A stretch of 6,621 nt of DNA from Alphaproteobacteria bacterium (lineage in GTDB: Bacteria; Pseudomonadota; Alphaproteobacteria; 16-39-46), in NCBI GenBank assembly GCA_947497675.1, contig CANMHY010000044.1, positions 1 through 6,621 of the forward strand. The letters are read 5' to 3'. The notes below the pieces were generated by a model. That model ran no database searches. It saw nothing but the letters and a program-made list of their open reading frames with translations, and had not been told where the DNA came from. Below are positions 1 to 5,976 of this stretch, one piece after another (the stretch's first letter is position 1; every line of letters starts with the position of its first letter). The translations under genes were made by a program, and so were the position numbers.

Positions 1-1121
1 TGGCCCAGAAAACAAATCTTGCTTTTGAATCGATTTCAGCGATTTTTTCAGGAGTTTCTGATTTAAAGAAAATCTTTGAACGCGCTGAACTACGTCAAAA
101 AATGAATGCCAAAACCTCTGGAACTCTTTTGTTTGTAGATGAAATTCATCGGTTTAATCGGGCTCAACAAGATGCTTTTCTGCCCTTTATTGAAAATGGT
201 GTCATCGTTCTTGTTGGATCGACGACGGAAAATCCTTCTTTTGAACTCAATGGCGCTCTTTTGTCTCGGCTTCAGGTTTTTACCTTAACGCCTTTGGGGA
301 AAGAAGATCTTGAACATCTTTTGAGACGGGCAGAATTGGCAACAGGTCGAACTGTTCCGCTCACACAAGACGCACGCATGCTTCTTAAAGAAATGGCTGA
401 CGGAGATGGTCGCTATCTTTTAAATATGGTGGAGTCTTTATATTTATTGCCAATTTCTCAGGCCCCGTTGCCCCCAGAAGATCTTGTGAAATGCCTTCAG
501 AAACGGCCTCTTCTCTATGATAAAGATCGTGAAGAACATTATAATCTCATCAGTGCTCTGCATAAATCTATCAGAGCCTCTGATGCACAAGCAGCTCTTT
601 ATTGGTTGGTGCGCATGTTGGAAGGGGGAGAAGACCGCCGTATTATTGGACGCAGACTCATTCGTGCAGCCCTTGAAGACATTGGCCTTTCTGATCCAGA
701 GGCGCTTTCAGTGGCTTTGAATGCGTTGACAACGTTTGAGAGATTGGGCGCCCCCGAGGGAGATCTTGCGCTTTCACAAGCAACGCTCTATCTTGCCCTT
801 GCGCCAAAATCCAATAAGGTTTACGAAGCGCATAAAGCAGCCCAACTCTTTGTACAGAACACCGGCGCCCTTCCGCCCCCACGTTCTCTTTTAAATGCAC
901 CAACAACACTTATGAAAGAAATGGGATACGGCGAAGGTTACTGTTATGATCATGATCTCGAGGAAGGTGTTTCGGGCCAAAATTGCTGGCCAGAGGCGAT
1001 AGAGCCGTCGTCGTTTTACGTGCCAACAGGACGCGGAGATGAAAAAAAATTACAGGACCGTTTGCGAGAGCTTCGTTCTTTTTTTGAAAACAGGAAGAAG
1101 AAACAAAAAAATGAAAGATAG
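1..1121 (+). CDS. rarA: RarA (MgsA) replication-associated recombination AAA+ ATPase, 5'-truncated by the window edge
   Basis: RarA/MgsA/WRNIP1-family ATPase; family members act at stalled or gapped replication forks together with SSB and RecA. The reading frame is open from base 3, so the gene begins upstream and the ATG at 102 is internal. 372 residues are visible of a family usually near 430-450. The missing part should hold the Walker A P-loop. Visible in order: FESISAIFSGVSDLKK, which directly precedes Walker B in this family; Walker B LLFVDEIHR (Asp codon at 138, Glu at 141); sensor 1 with VGSTTENPSFELNGALLSR, including the arginine-finger region; a GDGRYLLNMVE sensor 2-like segment; then the family-specific C-terminal domain with EEHYNLISALHKSIRASDAQ, MLEGGEDRRIIGRR, ALEDIGLSDPEAL and LAPKSNKVYEAHKAA. 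The tail is the usual oligomerisation region and ends in a basic, lysine-rich stretch. The stop is TAG at 1119-1121. The neighbour cdsA is functionally unrelated. Identification is near certain. Confidence 0.96.
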   Translation, partial: AQKTNLAFESISAIFSGVSDLKKIFERAELRQKMNAKTSGTLLFVDEIHRFNRAQQDAFLPFIENGVIVLVGSTTENPSFELNGALLSRLQVFTLTPLGKEDLEHLLRRAELATGRTVPLTQDARMLLKEMADGDGRYLLNMVESLYLLPISQAPLPPEDLVKCLQKRPLLYDKDREEHYNLISALHKSIRASDAQAALYWLVRMLEGGEDRRIIGRRLIRAALEDIGLSDPEALSVALNALTTFERLGAPEGDLALSQATLYLALAPKSNKVYEAHKAAQLFVQNTGALPPPRSLLNAPTTLMKEMGYGEGYCYDHDLEEGVSGQNCWPEAIEPSSFYVPTGRGDEKKLQDRLRELRSFFENRKKKQKNER

Positions 1122-1159
1122 GATATCAATTTTACATTTATTTATGCATTTATTTTTAC

Positions 1160-1165
1160 GGGGAG
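1160..1165 (+). promoter_or_regulatory. Ribosome binding site of cdsA
   Basis: GGGGAG lies 9 bases before the ATG at 1175. It supports that start over the next in-frame ATG at 1202, which has no comparable upstream motif. The 53-base gap after rarA is AT-rich and shows no clear promoter or terminator, so cdsA may be read through from rarA. Confidence 0.7.
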
Positions 1166-1174
1166 AAACGGTGT

Positions 1175-2050
1175 ATGTCGGTGCTTAAAAAATGTCCTAA
1201 TATGCTAAAGCGTGCTCTTTCCATCGCCGTGCTCGTTCCCGTTGTCCTTGGTGTCTTAATGATGGGACCTCCTGTGACAACGATTTTTATTGTTTTGATT
1301 ATTTTTGGTTTTTCTTATGAATGGCTCAAAATGGGGGACATCCAAACAAAAATCGAAAAAGGGCTCTTTTACGGCGTTCTTTTAGGAAGTGTGGGGATAT
1401 TTCTTGGAGGAGGATTAAAAGGGGCTTTGGCTTTTTTATTTGGATCAGCGGGTTTTGTTTATTATTGGCTGCGGACCCTTGAGGCGAGAAGATTAAAAAA
1501 AGAAAAAAAAGAAAATTTGGAGATCAATTTAGGTGTCCACATTATACAAAAATCAAAAGATTATGGATGGATTTTTTGGGGGCTCCTTTATATAGGTGTT
1601 CCAACTCTTTCTTTTTTATGGGTGTATGAGTTTGAGAAAGGTCATCAAATTATTTTATGGATGCTTTTTATAATTTGGGGGTCAGATACGGGTGCCTATC
1701 TTATTGGGTCTCTTCTCAAGGGCCCAAAGATTGCGCCAAGCATAAGTCCTAAAAAAACATGGAGTGGTTTTTTAGGGGGCGCTTTGTGTGGAGAGGGCGT
1801 CGGAATCTTAACGGGTAACGGGTTTGGATTTAATTCTAGAAGTGTTTTTTTTCTGGCGCTCGGCGTGGTTTTTTGTGCGGTCTTAGGAGATTTATTCGAA
1901 TCTTATCTTAAAAGGCAGAGAAAGGTTAAGGATACCGGAGATTTTATTCCAGGACATGGCGGCCTTTTTGATCGATTGGATAGCACCCTTGCGACCTTAC
2001 CCTTGATAGCCTTGGTTTTATGGATGACGAATGGGGATTTTTTTAAATAA
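1175..2050 (+). CDS. cdsA: Phosphatidate cytidylyltransferase (CDP-diacylglycerol synthase)
   Basis: Integral inner-membrane enzyme that condenses CTP and phosphatidic acid to CDP-diacylglycerol and pyrophosphate, the branch point for phosphatidylethanolamine, phosphatidylglycerol and cardiolipin. At 291 residues it has normal family length. The C-terminal CdsA signature is complete at residues 243-269: it starts SYLKRQRKVKD and ends PGHGGLFDRLD, including the metal-binding Asp residues. A second conserved block is WGSDTGAY (168-175) followed by ISPKKTWSG (190-198). About eight hydrophobic segments are visible, near 13-31, 33-50, 62-78, 83-98, 131-150, 158-168, 196-212 and 223-241, with another near 270-285. 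A basic loop at 101-127 is encoded by long A runs. The start at 1175 has a good ribosome binding site. In many Alphaproteobacteria cdsA lies between uppS and dxr; here it lies between rarA and rseP. No residue needed for activity appears to be missing. Confidence 0.96.
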   Translation: MSVLKKCPNMLKRALSIAVLVPVVLGVLMMGPPVTTIFIVLIIFGFSYEWLKMGDIQTKIEKGLFYGVLLGSVGIFLGGGLKGALAFLFGSAGFVYYWLRTLEARRLKKEKKENLEINLGVHIIQKSKDYGWIFWGLLYIGVPTLSFLWVYEFEKGHQIILWMLFIIWGSDTGAYLIGSLLKGPKIAPSISPKKTWSGFLGGALCGEGVGILTGNGFGFNSRSVFFLALGVVFCAVLGDLFESYLKRQRKVKDTGDFIPGHGGLFDRLDSTLATLPLIALVLWMTNGDFFK

Positions 2051-2144
2051 GAAAGGGTTCAAAAATAAAAACCTTTATTAAAAAAAGAAAGGCTTGTCTT
2101 TTCTCTAATCTAATCCTACTATGGGGTCGAATTAGAAGTTCTTG

Positions 2145-2196
2145 GGAGGAGGATTCCTTGTTTTTGTTGAAAAGGGAAGACCTTCAATTTGTATAA
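2145..2196 (+). CDS. Possible leader mini-ORF with orphan strong Shine-Dalgarno
   Basis: GGAGGAGGA at 2145-2153 is the best Shine-Dalgarno in the window, yet no recognised gene follows at normal spacing. The only start it could serve is TTG at 2158, at 5 bases from the second GGAGG. That frame encodes MFLLKREDLQFV and stops with TAA at 2194-2196, 28 bases before the rseP ATG. It cannot be the rseP start, because an in-frame TAA at 2216-2218 blocks any upstream extension. The AGGA at 2147-2150 can pair with TCCT at 2155-2158 in a four-base-loop hairpin that would hide part of the Shine-Dalgarno. It may be a leader peptide, a relic of a deleted gene's start, or chance; the peptide resembles no family known to me. 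Confidence 0.25.
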
Positions 2197-2197
2197 C
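2167..2197 (+). promoter_or_regulatory. Weak sigma-70-like promoter candidate upstream of rseP
   Basis: TTGAAA (2167-2172) and TATAAC (2192-2197) are separated by 19 bases, slightly longer than the optimum. A start near 2203-2205 would give a leader of about 20 bases that cuts into the AAGGA at 2201-2205, leaving rseP without a clear Shine-Dalgarno. In an AT-rich gap such matches arise easily, so this is only a candidate. Confidence 0.25.
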
Positions 2198-2217
2198 TTT
2201 AAGGATTTACAAAGTTA
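2194..2217 (+). promoter_or_regulatory. Small hairpin presenting the distant rseP Shine-Dalgarno in its loop
   Basis: TAACTTT (2194-2200) and AAAGTTA (2211-2217) are a perfect 7-bp inverted repeat around a 10-base loop that begins AAGGA (2201-2205). Linear distance from this AAGGA to the rseP ATG is 19 bases, too far for normal initiation. If transcribed, the fold would expose the AAGGA. The stem is AT-rich and weak, so its role is speculative. Confidence 0.25.
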
Positions 2218-2224
2218 AAATAAC

Positions 2225-3352
2225 ATGGATCTTTTGACACACTATATTTTACCCTTTGTGGTCGTTTTAACGATCTTGGTGTTTGTTCACGAGTTGGGCC
2301 ACTATCTTGTTGCAAGATGGAACGGCGTTAAAGTAGATGTATTTTCGATTGGATTTGGTCCCGAACTATTTGGATGGACCGATAAAGCCCAAACCCGCTG
2401 GAAAGTGAGTCTTCTTCCCTTAGGTGGATACGTTAAGATGTCTGGGGACGCAAATGCCGCAAGCACACCAGATCAAGAGCAGATTCATAAAATGTCGGAT
2501 CACGATCGTTCTTTGACACTTCATGGAAAAACGGTGTGGCAACGCATTGCAGTGAGTGCTGCGGGACCTCTCTTCAATTATCTCTTTGCTTTTCTTGTTT
2601 TTTCTTTTTTGTTTGCAACCGTTGGAGAGCGTTATACGCCTGCTGAAATAGGACTTATTCAGGAAGGAAGTGCGGCTCAAAAAGCAGGACTGCTTGTTGG
2701 AGATCGAATTGTTTCTATAGAAGATCTTCCCATTCAACGTTTTGAAGATATGCAACTCATTATTTCTGAGAACCCTGGCACACCTCTTATCATGACGGTG
2801 ATGCGGGGTGAAGATGAGTTTTCGCTTAACGTAACACCGGATATAAAAGAAGCTAAAGGTGTTTTTGGAAAAAAAAGAGAACTGGGTATTCTAGGAATCG
2901 GACGTCAGGGTGTTGAATATATTCAACGCGGTCCTGTGGAAGCTGTGTTTTATGCGGCTAAAGAATGCTATACTCTTACTGCGCAAACTTTAAAGTCTGT
3001 GGGTCAGATGATTATGGGAACGCGAAGTGCAGAGGAACTTGGGGGGCCACTTCGGATTGCGCAGCTTGCCGGTGAGGTTGCTCAGGCTGGACTTCCAACA
3101 TTTTTATGGTTTATAGGCGTTTTATCTGTCAGCCTTGGCTTTATTAATTTGTTGCCCATTCCCTTGTTAGATGGGGGGCATCTTCTTTTTTATGGAATTG
3201 AAGTTGTTCGGGGTGGAAAACCGTTAAGTGAAAAAGCTCAAGAAAAAGGTTTTTACGTAGGATTTCTTATTGTGGGAAGTCTTATGATATTTTCATTTTG
3301 GAATGATCTTGTCCATTTAAAGGTCGTTGAGAAAATCATAAATCTTTTTTGA
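2225..3352 (+). CDS. rseP: RseP/MmpA-type site-2 intramembrane zinc metalloprotease, single PDZ domain
   Basis: Inner-membrane protease of the site-2 family (M50) that cuts transmembrane segments of substrates such as anti-sigma factors or signal-peptide remnants. At 375 residues with one PDZ domain it matches the short alphaproteobacterial form (Caulobacter MmpA) rather than the two-PDZ E. coli RseP of about 450. Zinc site HELGH at residues 22-26 lies in the first membrane segment (about 8-30). The third ligand is Asp316 in NLLPIPLLDGG. Other conserved parts: FSIGFGPELFGW, LPLGGYVKMSGD, AAGPLFNYLFAF with the second membrane segment (about 107-131), PDZ near 140-207, LGGPLRIAQ, and membrane segments near 292-313 and 342-362. 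ATG 2225 is the earliest possible start, since an in-frame TAA lies at 2216-2218, and it gives the usual N-terminus. Its Shine-Dalgarno is poor: AAGGA at 2201-2205 is 19 bases away. The actual substrate cannot be told from this window. Confidence 0.95.
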   Translation: MDLLTHYILPFVVVLTILVFVHELGHYLVARWNGVKVDVFSIGFGPELFGWTDKAQTRWKVSLLPLGGYVKMSGDANAASTPDQEQIHKMSDHDRSLTLHGKTVWQRIAVSAAGPLFNYLFAFLVFSFLFATVGERYTPAEIGLIQEGSAAQKAGLLVGDRIVSIEDLPIQRFEDMQLIISENPGTPLIMTVMRGEDEFSLNVTPDIKEAKGVFGKKRELGILGIGRQGVEYIQRGPVEAVFYAAKECYTLTAQTLKSVGQMIMGTRSAEELGGPLRIAQLAGEVAQAGLPTFLWFIGVLSVSLGFINLLPIPLLDGGHLLFYGIEVVRGGKPLSEKAQEKGFYVGFLIVGSLMIFSFWNDLVHLKVVEKIINLF

Positions 3353-3356
3353 GCTG

Positions 3357-5696
3357 ATGAAAAAAATGGTATCCATGTCTTTTGAATTTTGTAAAAATGC
3401 TCTTTTAAGAGGGTTGTTTCCTGTTTTTATGATGGGAAGTTTAAGTGTCATTCCAAGTCAAACGGAAGGTGTTATTGAGGAAATTTCGCTCAATAACCAA
3501 GAAGTTATCTCAAAGATTGAAGTTCAAGGTAACCAACGTATTGACGCAGAAACCATTCTTTTATATTTAAAATTAAAAGAAGGAGACGTTGCCACACAAG
3601 AGAAGCTCAATGAGTCTTTCAAAGCTCTTTTTGGCACCAACTTTTTTTCAGATGTTACCTTTGATCAACAGGGGAGAACGTTGATTGTTCATGTGCAAGA
3701 AAATCCCATCATTAATCGAGTTGCATTTGAAGGAAATCAAAAGATTTCAAGTGAAACTTTAGATAAAGAGATTGGGCTTTCTCCGCGCACAATTTACACC
3801 CGAAATAAAGTACAGGCTGCCCAGCAAAAGCTTTTACAAATCTATCGGCAGTCCGGACGTTTTGCGGCACGGGTTGAACCTAAAATCATTAAACTTCCTG
3901 AAAATAGAATAGATCTCGTTTTTGAGATAGAGGAAGGTCCCGTCACACAAGTTGAAAAAATTAACTTTGTGGGGAATAGAAATTTTAGCGATGGAACTCT
4001 TGAAGCTGCTATTCAAACGAAGGAATCACGTTGGTACCGATTTTTTACGTCAGATGATAACTATGATCCAGACCGTCTCAATTACGACCAAGAAAAATTA
4101 CGGCAGTTTTATTTAAATCATGGGTATGCAGATTTTAAGATTGTGTCGGCGGTTGCAGAGTTAAGCCCAGATCAAAAAGATTTCTTTATTACGTTTACCC
4201 TTGAAGAAGGCGAAAAATATAAATTTGGAAAGGTTCAAATTGAAAGCAAAATTCCAAGCATTTCTCTTGAAAAACTCCAAGAAGCTGTTGCCTTTGAAGA
4301 GGACGATTGGTACTCAGCAAAACTTGTGGATACAACTGTTGAAAAAATGATGGAAGTTGCAGGTGAGCAAGGATATGCCTTTGTGGAACCTAAGGCGAAG
4401 GCTAAAAAGAATAAAGAAAACCAAACAGTTGATTTAACCTTCGTTTTGGAAGAGGGTCCAAAAATCTATATTCAACGCATTGATATTGTGGGCAATACTC
4501 GAACTCTTGATTCTGTCGTAAGGCGCGAGTTGACGATTTCTGAAGGGGATGCTTTCAACGTTGTGCGGGTTCGCAAATCACTTCAAAAGATTAAAGATCT
4601 TAATTATTTTAAAAAGGTAGATCTTACACGTCATCCTGGAGATGCTCCAGATAAAGTTGTTTTGAAGCTCGAGGTTGAGGAGCAATCAACAGGAGAACTT
4701 ATGCTATCGGGAGGCTACGGACAAAACATTGGGCCTCTTGGAGAGATTTCCGTCCGTGAGAGAAATCTTCTTGGAACAGGGCAGTCTGTCGGCGCTAAAA
4801 CGCGTATTGCAAAGCGACAAACGTTGATTGATTTTGATTATGAGCAACCTTATTTTCTGGGGCGTCATTTAATGTTTGGAATGAATGCTTACATGAAAAA
4901 AGAGGATCTTAAGAGTCAAAGCTCCTTTGAAGAGAAGACCAATGGTCTTGGAACTTGGATTGGCTATGAGCTTGCAGAGTACTGGACACAAATTTTAGGT
5001 TATGGACTCCGATTTGATCATATTGGGGGGCTTTCTTCCTATGCGTCAAAGTTTGTGCGTCAACAGAAGGTCAATACGATCATATCGTCGGTTTATCAAA
5101 CGATCATGTATGACAGACGAGATTCAAAAATAGATCCGCGGTCTGGTTACACGACAAGCTTGACAAATGAATTTTCAGGTGTGGGCGGAGACGTGAAGTA
5201 CTCAAAGAATGAAATTGGAGGCACTTATTACTATCCTTTGGGAGAGGACGTAACGCTTTCGACACGGGGAAAATATGGTCAAATTTTTGGACTTGGACGA
5301 ACTTTGCGTATTGCGGATCGTTATAATCTTGGAGGAGACAGTTTGCGCGGGTTTGACTATGCGGGTGTCTCACCACGAGATCGAACAGGGATTCAGGATG
5401 CTCTTGGTGGTATGAAGTTTTATGCGATGTCTCTCGAATCAACCTTCCCCATTGGACTTCCAAATGAGTTTGGCATCCGGGGATCAACATTCATAGATGC
5501 AGGAAGTGTGTGGGATTCACAGTACAAGAGTGATCCTATTGTGTTTGATGATGATGCAATTCGTGTTTCAGCGGGTGTGGGACTTGCTTGGAGATCGCCT
5601 ATGGGGCCGCTTCGGGTCAATTTTGCATGGCCATTGAAAAAAAGAACTCTTGACAAGACACGTATGTTTTTGTTCGGATTCTCAACACAATTCTAA
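3357..5696 (+). CDS. bamA: BamA outer-membrane protein assembly factor (Omp85 family)
   Basis: Central outer-membrane component of the BAM complex, which folds and inserts beta-barrel proteins. The 779 residues are of typical length. A basic N-terminus and hydrophobic stretch (about 15-33) act as export signal, though the region lacks a clear AxA cleavage site. Five POTRA domains follow, roughly 51-115, 116-194, 195-285, 286-367 and 368-443, with repeated anchors such as IEVQGNQRI, VAFEGNQKIS, INFVGNRNFS and IDIVGNTRT. The third contains the family hallmark region WYRFFTSDDNYDPDRL. The 16-strand barrel spans about 447-779. Its loop-6 motif is LRGF (663-666; usually VRGF), after GGDS. The protein ends in GFSTQF, with the C-terminal Phe of the beta-signal. 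The start lies 4 bases after the rseP stop with only a weak GAG upstream, so translation is probably coupled to rseP; ATGs at 3366 and 3375 are alternatives. The stop TAA is part of an 11-bp tandem repeat. Confidence 0.97.
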   Translation: MKKMVSMSFEFCKNALLRGLFPVFMMGSLSVIPSQTEGVIEEISLNNQEVISKIEVQGNQRIDAETILLYLKLKEGDVATQEKLNESFKALFGTNFFSDVTFDQQGRTLIVHVQENPIINRVAFEGNQKISSETLDKEIGLSPRTIYTRNKVQAAQQKLLQIYRQSGRFAARVEPKIIKLPENRIDLVFEIEEGPVTQVEKINFVGNRNFSDGTLEAAIQTKESRWYRFFTSDDNYDPDRLNYDQEKLRQFYLNHGYADFKIVSAVAELSPDQKDFFITFTLEEGEKYKFGKVQIESKIPSISLEKLQEAVAFEEDDWYSAKLVDTTVEKMMEVAGEQGYAFVEPKAKAKKNKENQTVDLTFVLEEGPKIYIQRIDIVGNTRTLDSVVRRELTISEGDAFNVVRVRKSLQKIKDLNYFKKVDLTRHPGDAPDKVVLKLEVEEQSTGELMLSGGYGQNIGPLGEISVRERNLLGTGQSVGAKTRIAKRQTLIDFDYEQPYFLGRHLMFGMNAYMKKEDLKSQSSFEEKTNGLGTWIGYELAEYWTQILGYGLRFDHIGGLSSYASKFVRQQKVNTIISSVYQTIMYDRRDSKIDPRSGYTTSLTNEFSGVGGDVKYSKNEIGGTYYYPLGEDVTLSTRGKYGQIFGLGRTLRIADRYNLGGDSLRGFDYAGVSPRDRTGIQDALGGMKFYAMSLESTFPIGLPNEFGIRGSTFIDAGSVWDSQYKSDPIVFDDDAIRVSAGVGLAWRSPMGPLRVNFAWPLKKRTLDKTRMFLFGFSTQF

Positions 5697-5745
5697 TTTT
5701 GGTCTAATTTTGGTCTAATTTTGGTCTAATTTTGGTCTAATTTTG
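5692..5745 (+). repeat. 11-bp tandem repeat at the bamA stop codon, about 4.9 copies
   Basis: The unit TCTAATTTTGG is repeated at 5692, 5703, 5714, 5725 and 5736; the last copy is ten of eleven bases. Copies are identical to one another. The first copy includes the last base pair of the Phe codon and the TAA stop of bamA. Because 11 is not a multiple of 3, successive TAA triplets fall in all three frames, so any reading beyond the bamA stop or any frameshift near the C-terminus is halted quickly. Identical copies suggest recent slippage expansion and likely strain variation in number. Confidence 0.95.
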
Positions 5746-5750
5746 TAATT

Positions 5751-5768
5751 CTCTTTAAAAGAGTTTTT
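5751..5768 (+). terminator. Weak intrinsic terminator candidate after bamA
   Basis: CTCTT and AAGAG (5751-5763) form a 5-bp stem with a 3-base loop, followed at once by TTTTT (5764-5768). Arrangement and position fit an intrinsic terminator of the rseP-bamA transcript, but the stem is short and AT-rich, so efficiency would be low at best. Confidence 0.35.
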
Positions 5769-5785
5769 ACAGATTGTAAAAATTC
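5761..5785 (+). other. Inverted repeat overlapping the candidate terminator
   Basis: TTTTTACA (5764-5771) and TGTAAAAA (5775-5782) are perfectly complementary around a GAT loop. GAG at 5761-5763 and TTC at 5783-5785 extend the stem through one G-U pair to 11 bp. It uses the GAG arm and the T-tract of the preceding hairpin, so the two folds cannot coexist. The longer fold looks the more stable and would prevent the terminator from forming. Whether this is regulatory is unknown. Confidence 0.5.
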
Positions 5786-5846
5786 TGGTAAAGATGGATG
5801 TAGATGGGAGTTTCTAGAGAAGGGTTAAGAACGTTTCGAATGCTGA

Positions 5847-5887
5847 AAAGTCTTCAAAATTAAACGAAAAGAATGTTTGAAGATTTT
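5847..5887 (+). repeat. Inverted repeat upstream of skp
   Basis: TCTTCAAA (5851-5858) is exactly complementary to TTTGAAGA (5876-5883). AAAG (5847-5850) with TTTT (5884-5887) adds four further pairs, one G-U, giving a 12-bp stem with a 17-base loop. It could be an RNA hairpin in a long skp leader or a terminator remnant, or the 8-bp half-sites could be a protein-binding site. No T-tract follows beyond the stem itself. Confidence 0.5.
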
Positions 5888-5909
5888 AAGGGAATTGAGT
5901 ATCCCGGAT

Positions 5910-5937
5910 AAAAAGCTAAGAAATTCTTGAGTTTTTT
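5910..5937 (+). terminator. Terminator-like hairpin just upstream of skp
   Basis: CTAAG (5916-5920) pairs with CTTGAG (5926-5931, one bulged G) around a 5-base AAATT loop, followed by T6 at 5932-5937. The run AAAAAG at 5910-5915 can pair with those T residues to lengthen the stem. It ends 39 bases before the skp ATG. It may stop transcription from upstream or attenuate skp; it overlaps the best -35-like hexamer, TTGAGT at 5927-5932. The stem is imperfect, so this is a moderate-to-low confidence call. Confidence 0.35.
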
Positions 5938-5964
5938 AGAGGGTCCTTTGTTTAAGCAGTGTTT

Positions 5965-5970
5965 AGGAGA
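5965..5970 (+). promoter_or_regulatory. Ribosome binding site fixing the skp start
   Basis: AGGAGA begins 12 bases before ATG 5977; AGGAG (5965-5969) leaves a 7-base spacer. The upstream in-frame GTG at 5959 would place this Shine-Dalgarno inside the coding sequence and has none of its own. Start 5977 also gives a clean signal peptide beginning MKVKN. Confidence 0.8.
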
Positions 5971-5976
5971 ACTTTT

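Larger units (their letters stand above)
2051..2224 (+). other. cdsA-rseP intergenic region, position usually held by dxr
   Basis: This 174-base AT-rich gap separates cdsA from rseP. No ORF longer than about 12 codons fits here, and no Dxr-like peptide is visible in any frame I read. It contains a weak imperfect hairpin right after the cdsA stop (2052-2076, no T-tract), an orphan Shine-Dalgarno at 2145-2153, a weak promoter-like pair at 2167-2197 and a small hairpin at 2194-2217 around an AAGGA. The presence of signals but no gene fits either a true leader for rseP or the scar of a deleted gene. Confidence 0.6.
5697..5976 (+). other. bamA-skp intergenic region rich in repeats and inverted repeats
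   Basis: This 280-base stretch carries no gene I can support. After the tandem repeat come two overlapping hairpins (5751-5785), an 8-bp perfect inverted repeat with extension (5847-5887), a short GGGA/TCCC pair (5890-5905) and a hairpin with a T6 tract (5910-5937), then the skp ribosome binding site. The mini-ORFs at 5794, 5840 and 5873 are 7-12 codons without good ribosome binding sites. Promoter matches are poor; the best is TTGAGT (5927-5932) with TTTAAG (5951-5956). The length contrasts with the 4-base rseP-bamA junction and suggests that skp has its own transcript. Confidence 0.6.

Noticed and set aside
517..720. Alternate-frame + strand ORF within rarA, and a similar one within skp (6182-6382)
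   Set aside because: Both overlap strongly conserved coding sequence in another frame, with no independent start signals.
658..909. Minus-strand open frame inside rarA
   Set aside because: It lies antisense to conserved RarA sequence and resembles no protein; it is a shadow of the real gene. The same holds for minus-strand frames within rseP (2420-2755) and bamA (3834-4016, 5104-5490, 5420-5656).
102..1121. rarA beginning at the ATG at 102
   Set aside because: The frame is open to base 3 and encodes conserved RarA sequence before this Met, so 102 is an internal methionine and the gene is cut by the window edge.
2052..2076. Terminator after cdsA (AAAGGGTT pairing with AACCTTT)
   Set aside because: The stem is 7 bp with a bulge and a 10-base loop, and it is followed by A runs rather than T, so it does not look like an intrinsic terminator on this strand.
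2087..2104. Second hairpin GAAAG/CTTTTC in the cdsA-rseP gap
   Set aside because: The stem is short and bulged, with no T-tract; it is expected by chance in purine/pyrimidine-rich sequence.
5794..5911. Mini-ORFs at 5794 (7 codons), 5840 (7 codons) and 5873 (12 codons)
   Set aside because: None has a credible ribosome binding site, and each is too short to judge by composition.
5959..5976. GTG at 5959 as the skp start
   Set aside because: The Shine-Dalgarno at 5965-5970 would lie inside the gene; ATG 5977 has proper spacing and yields a typical signal peptide.
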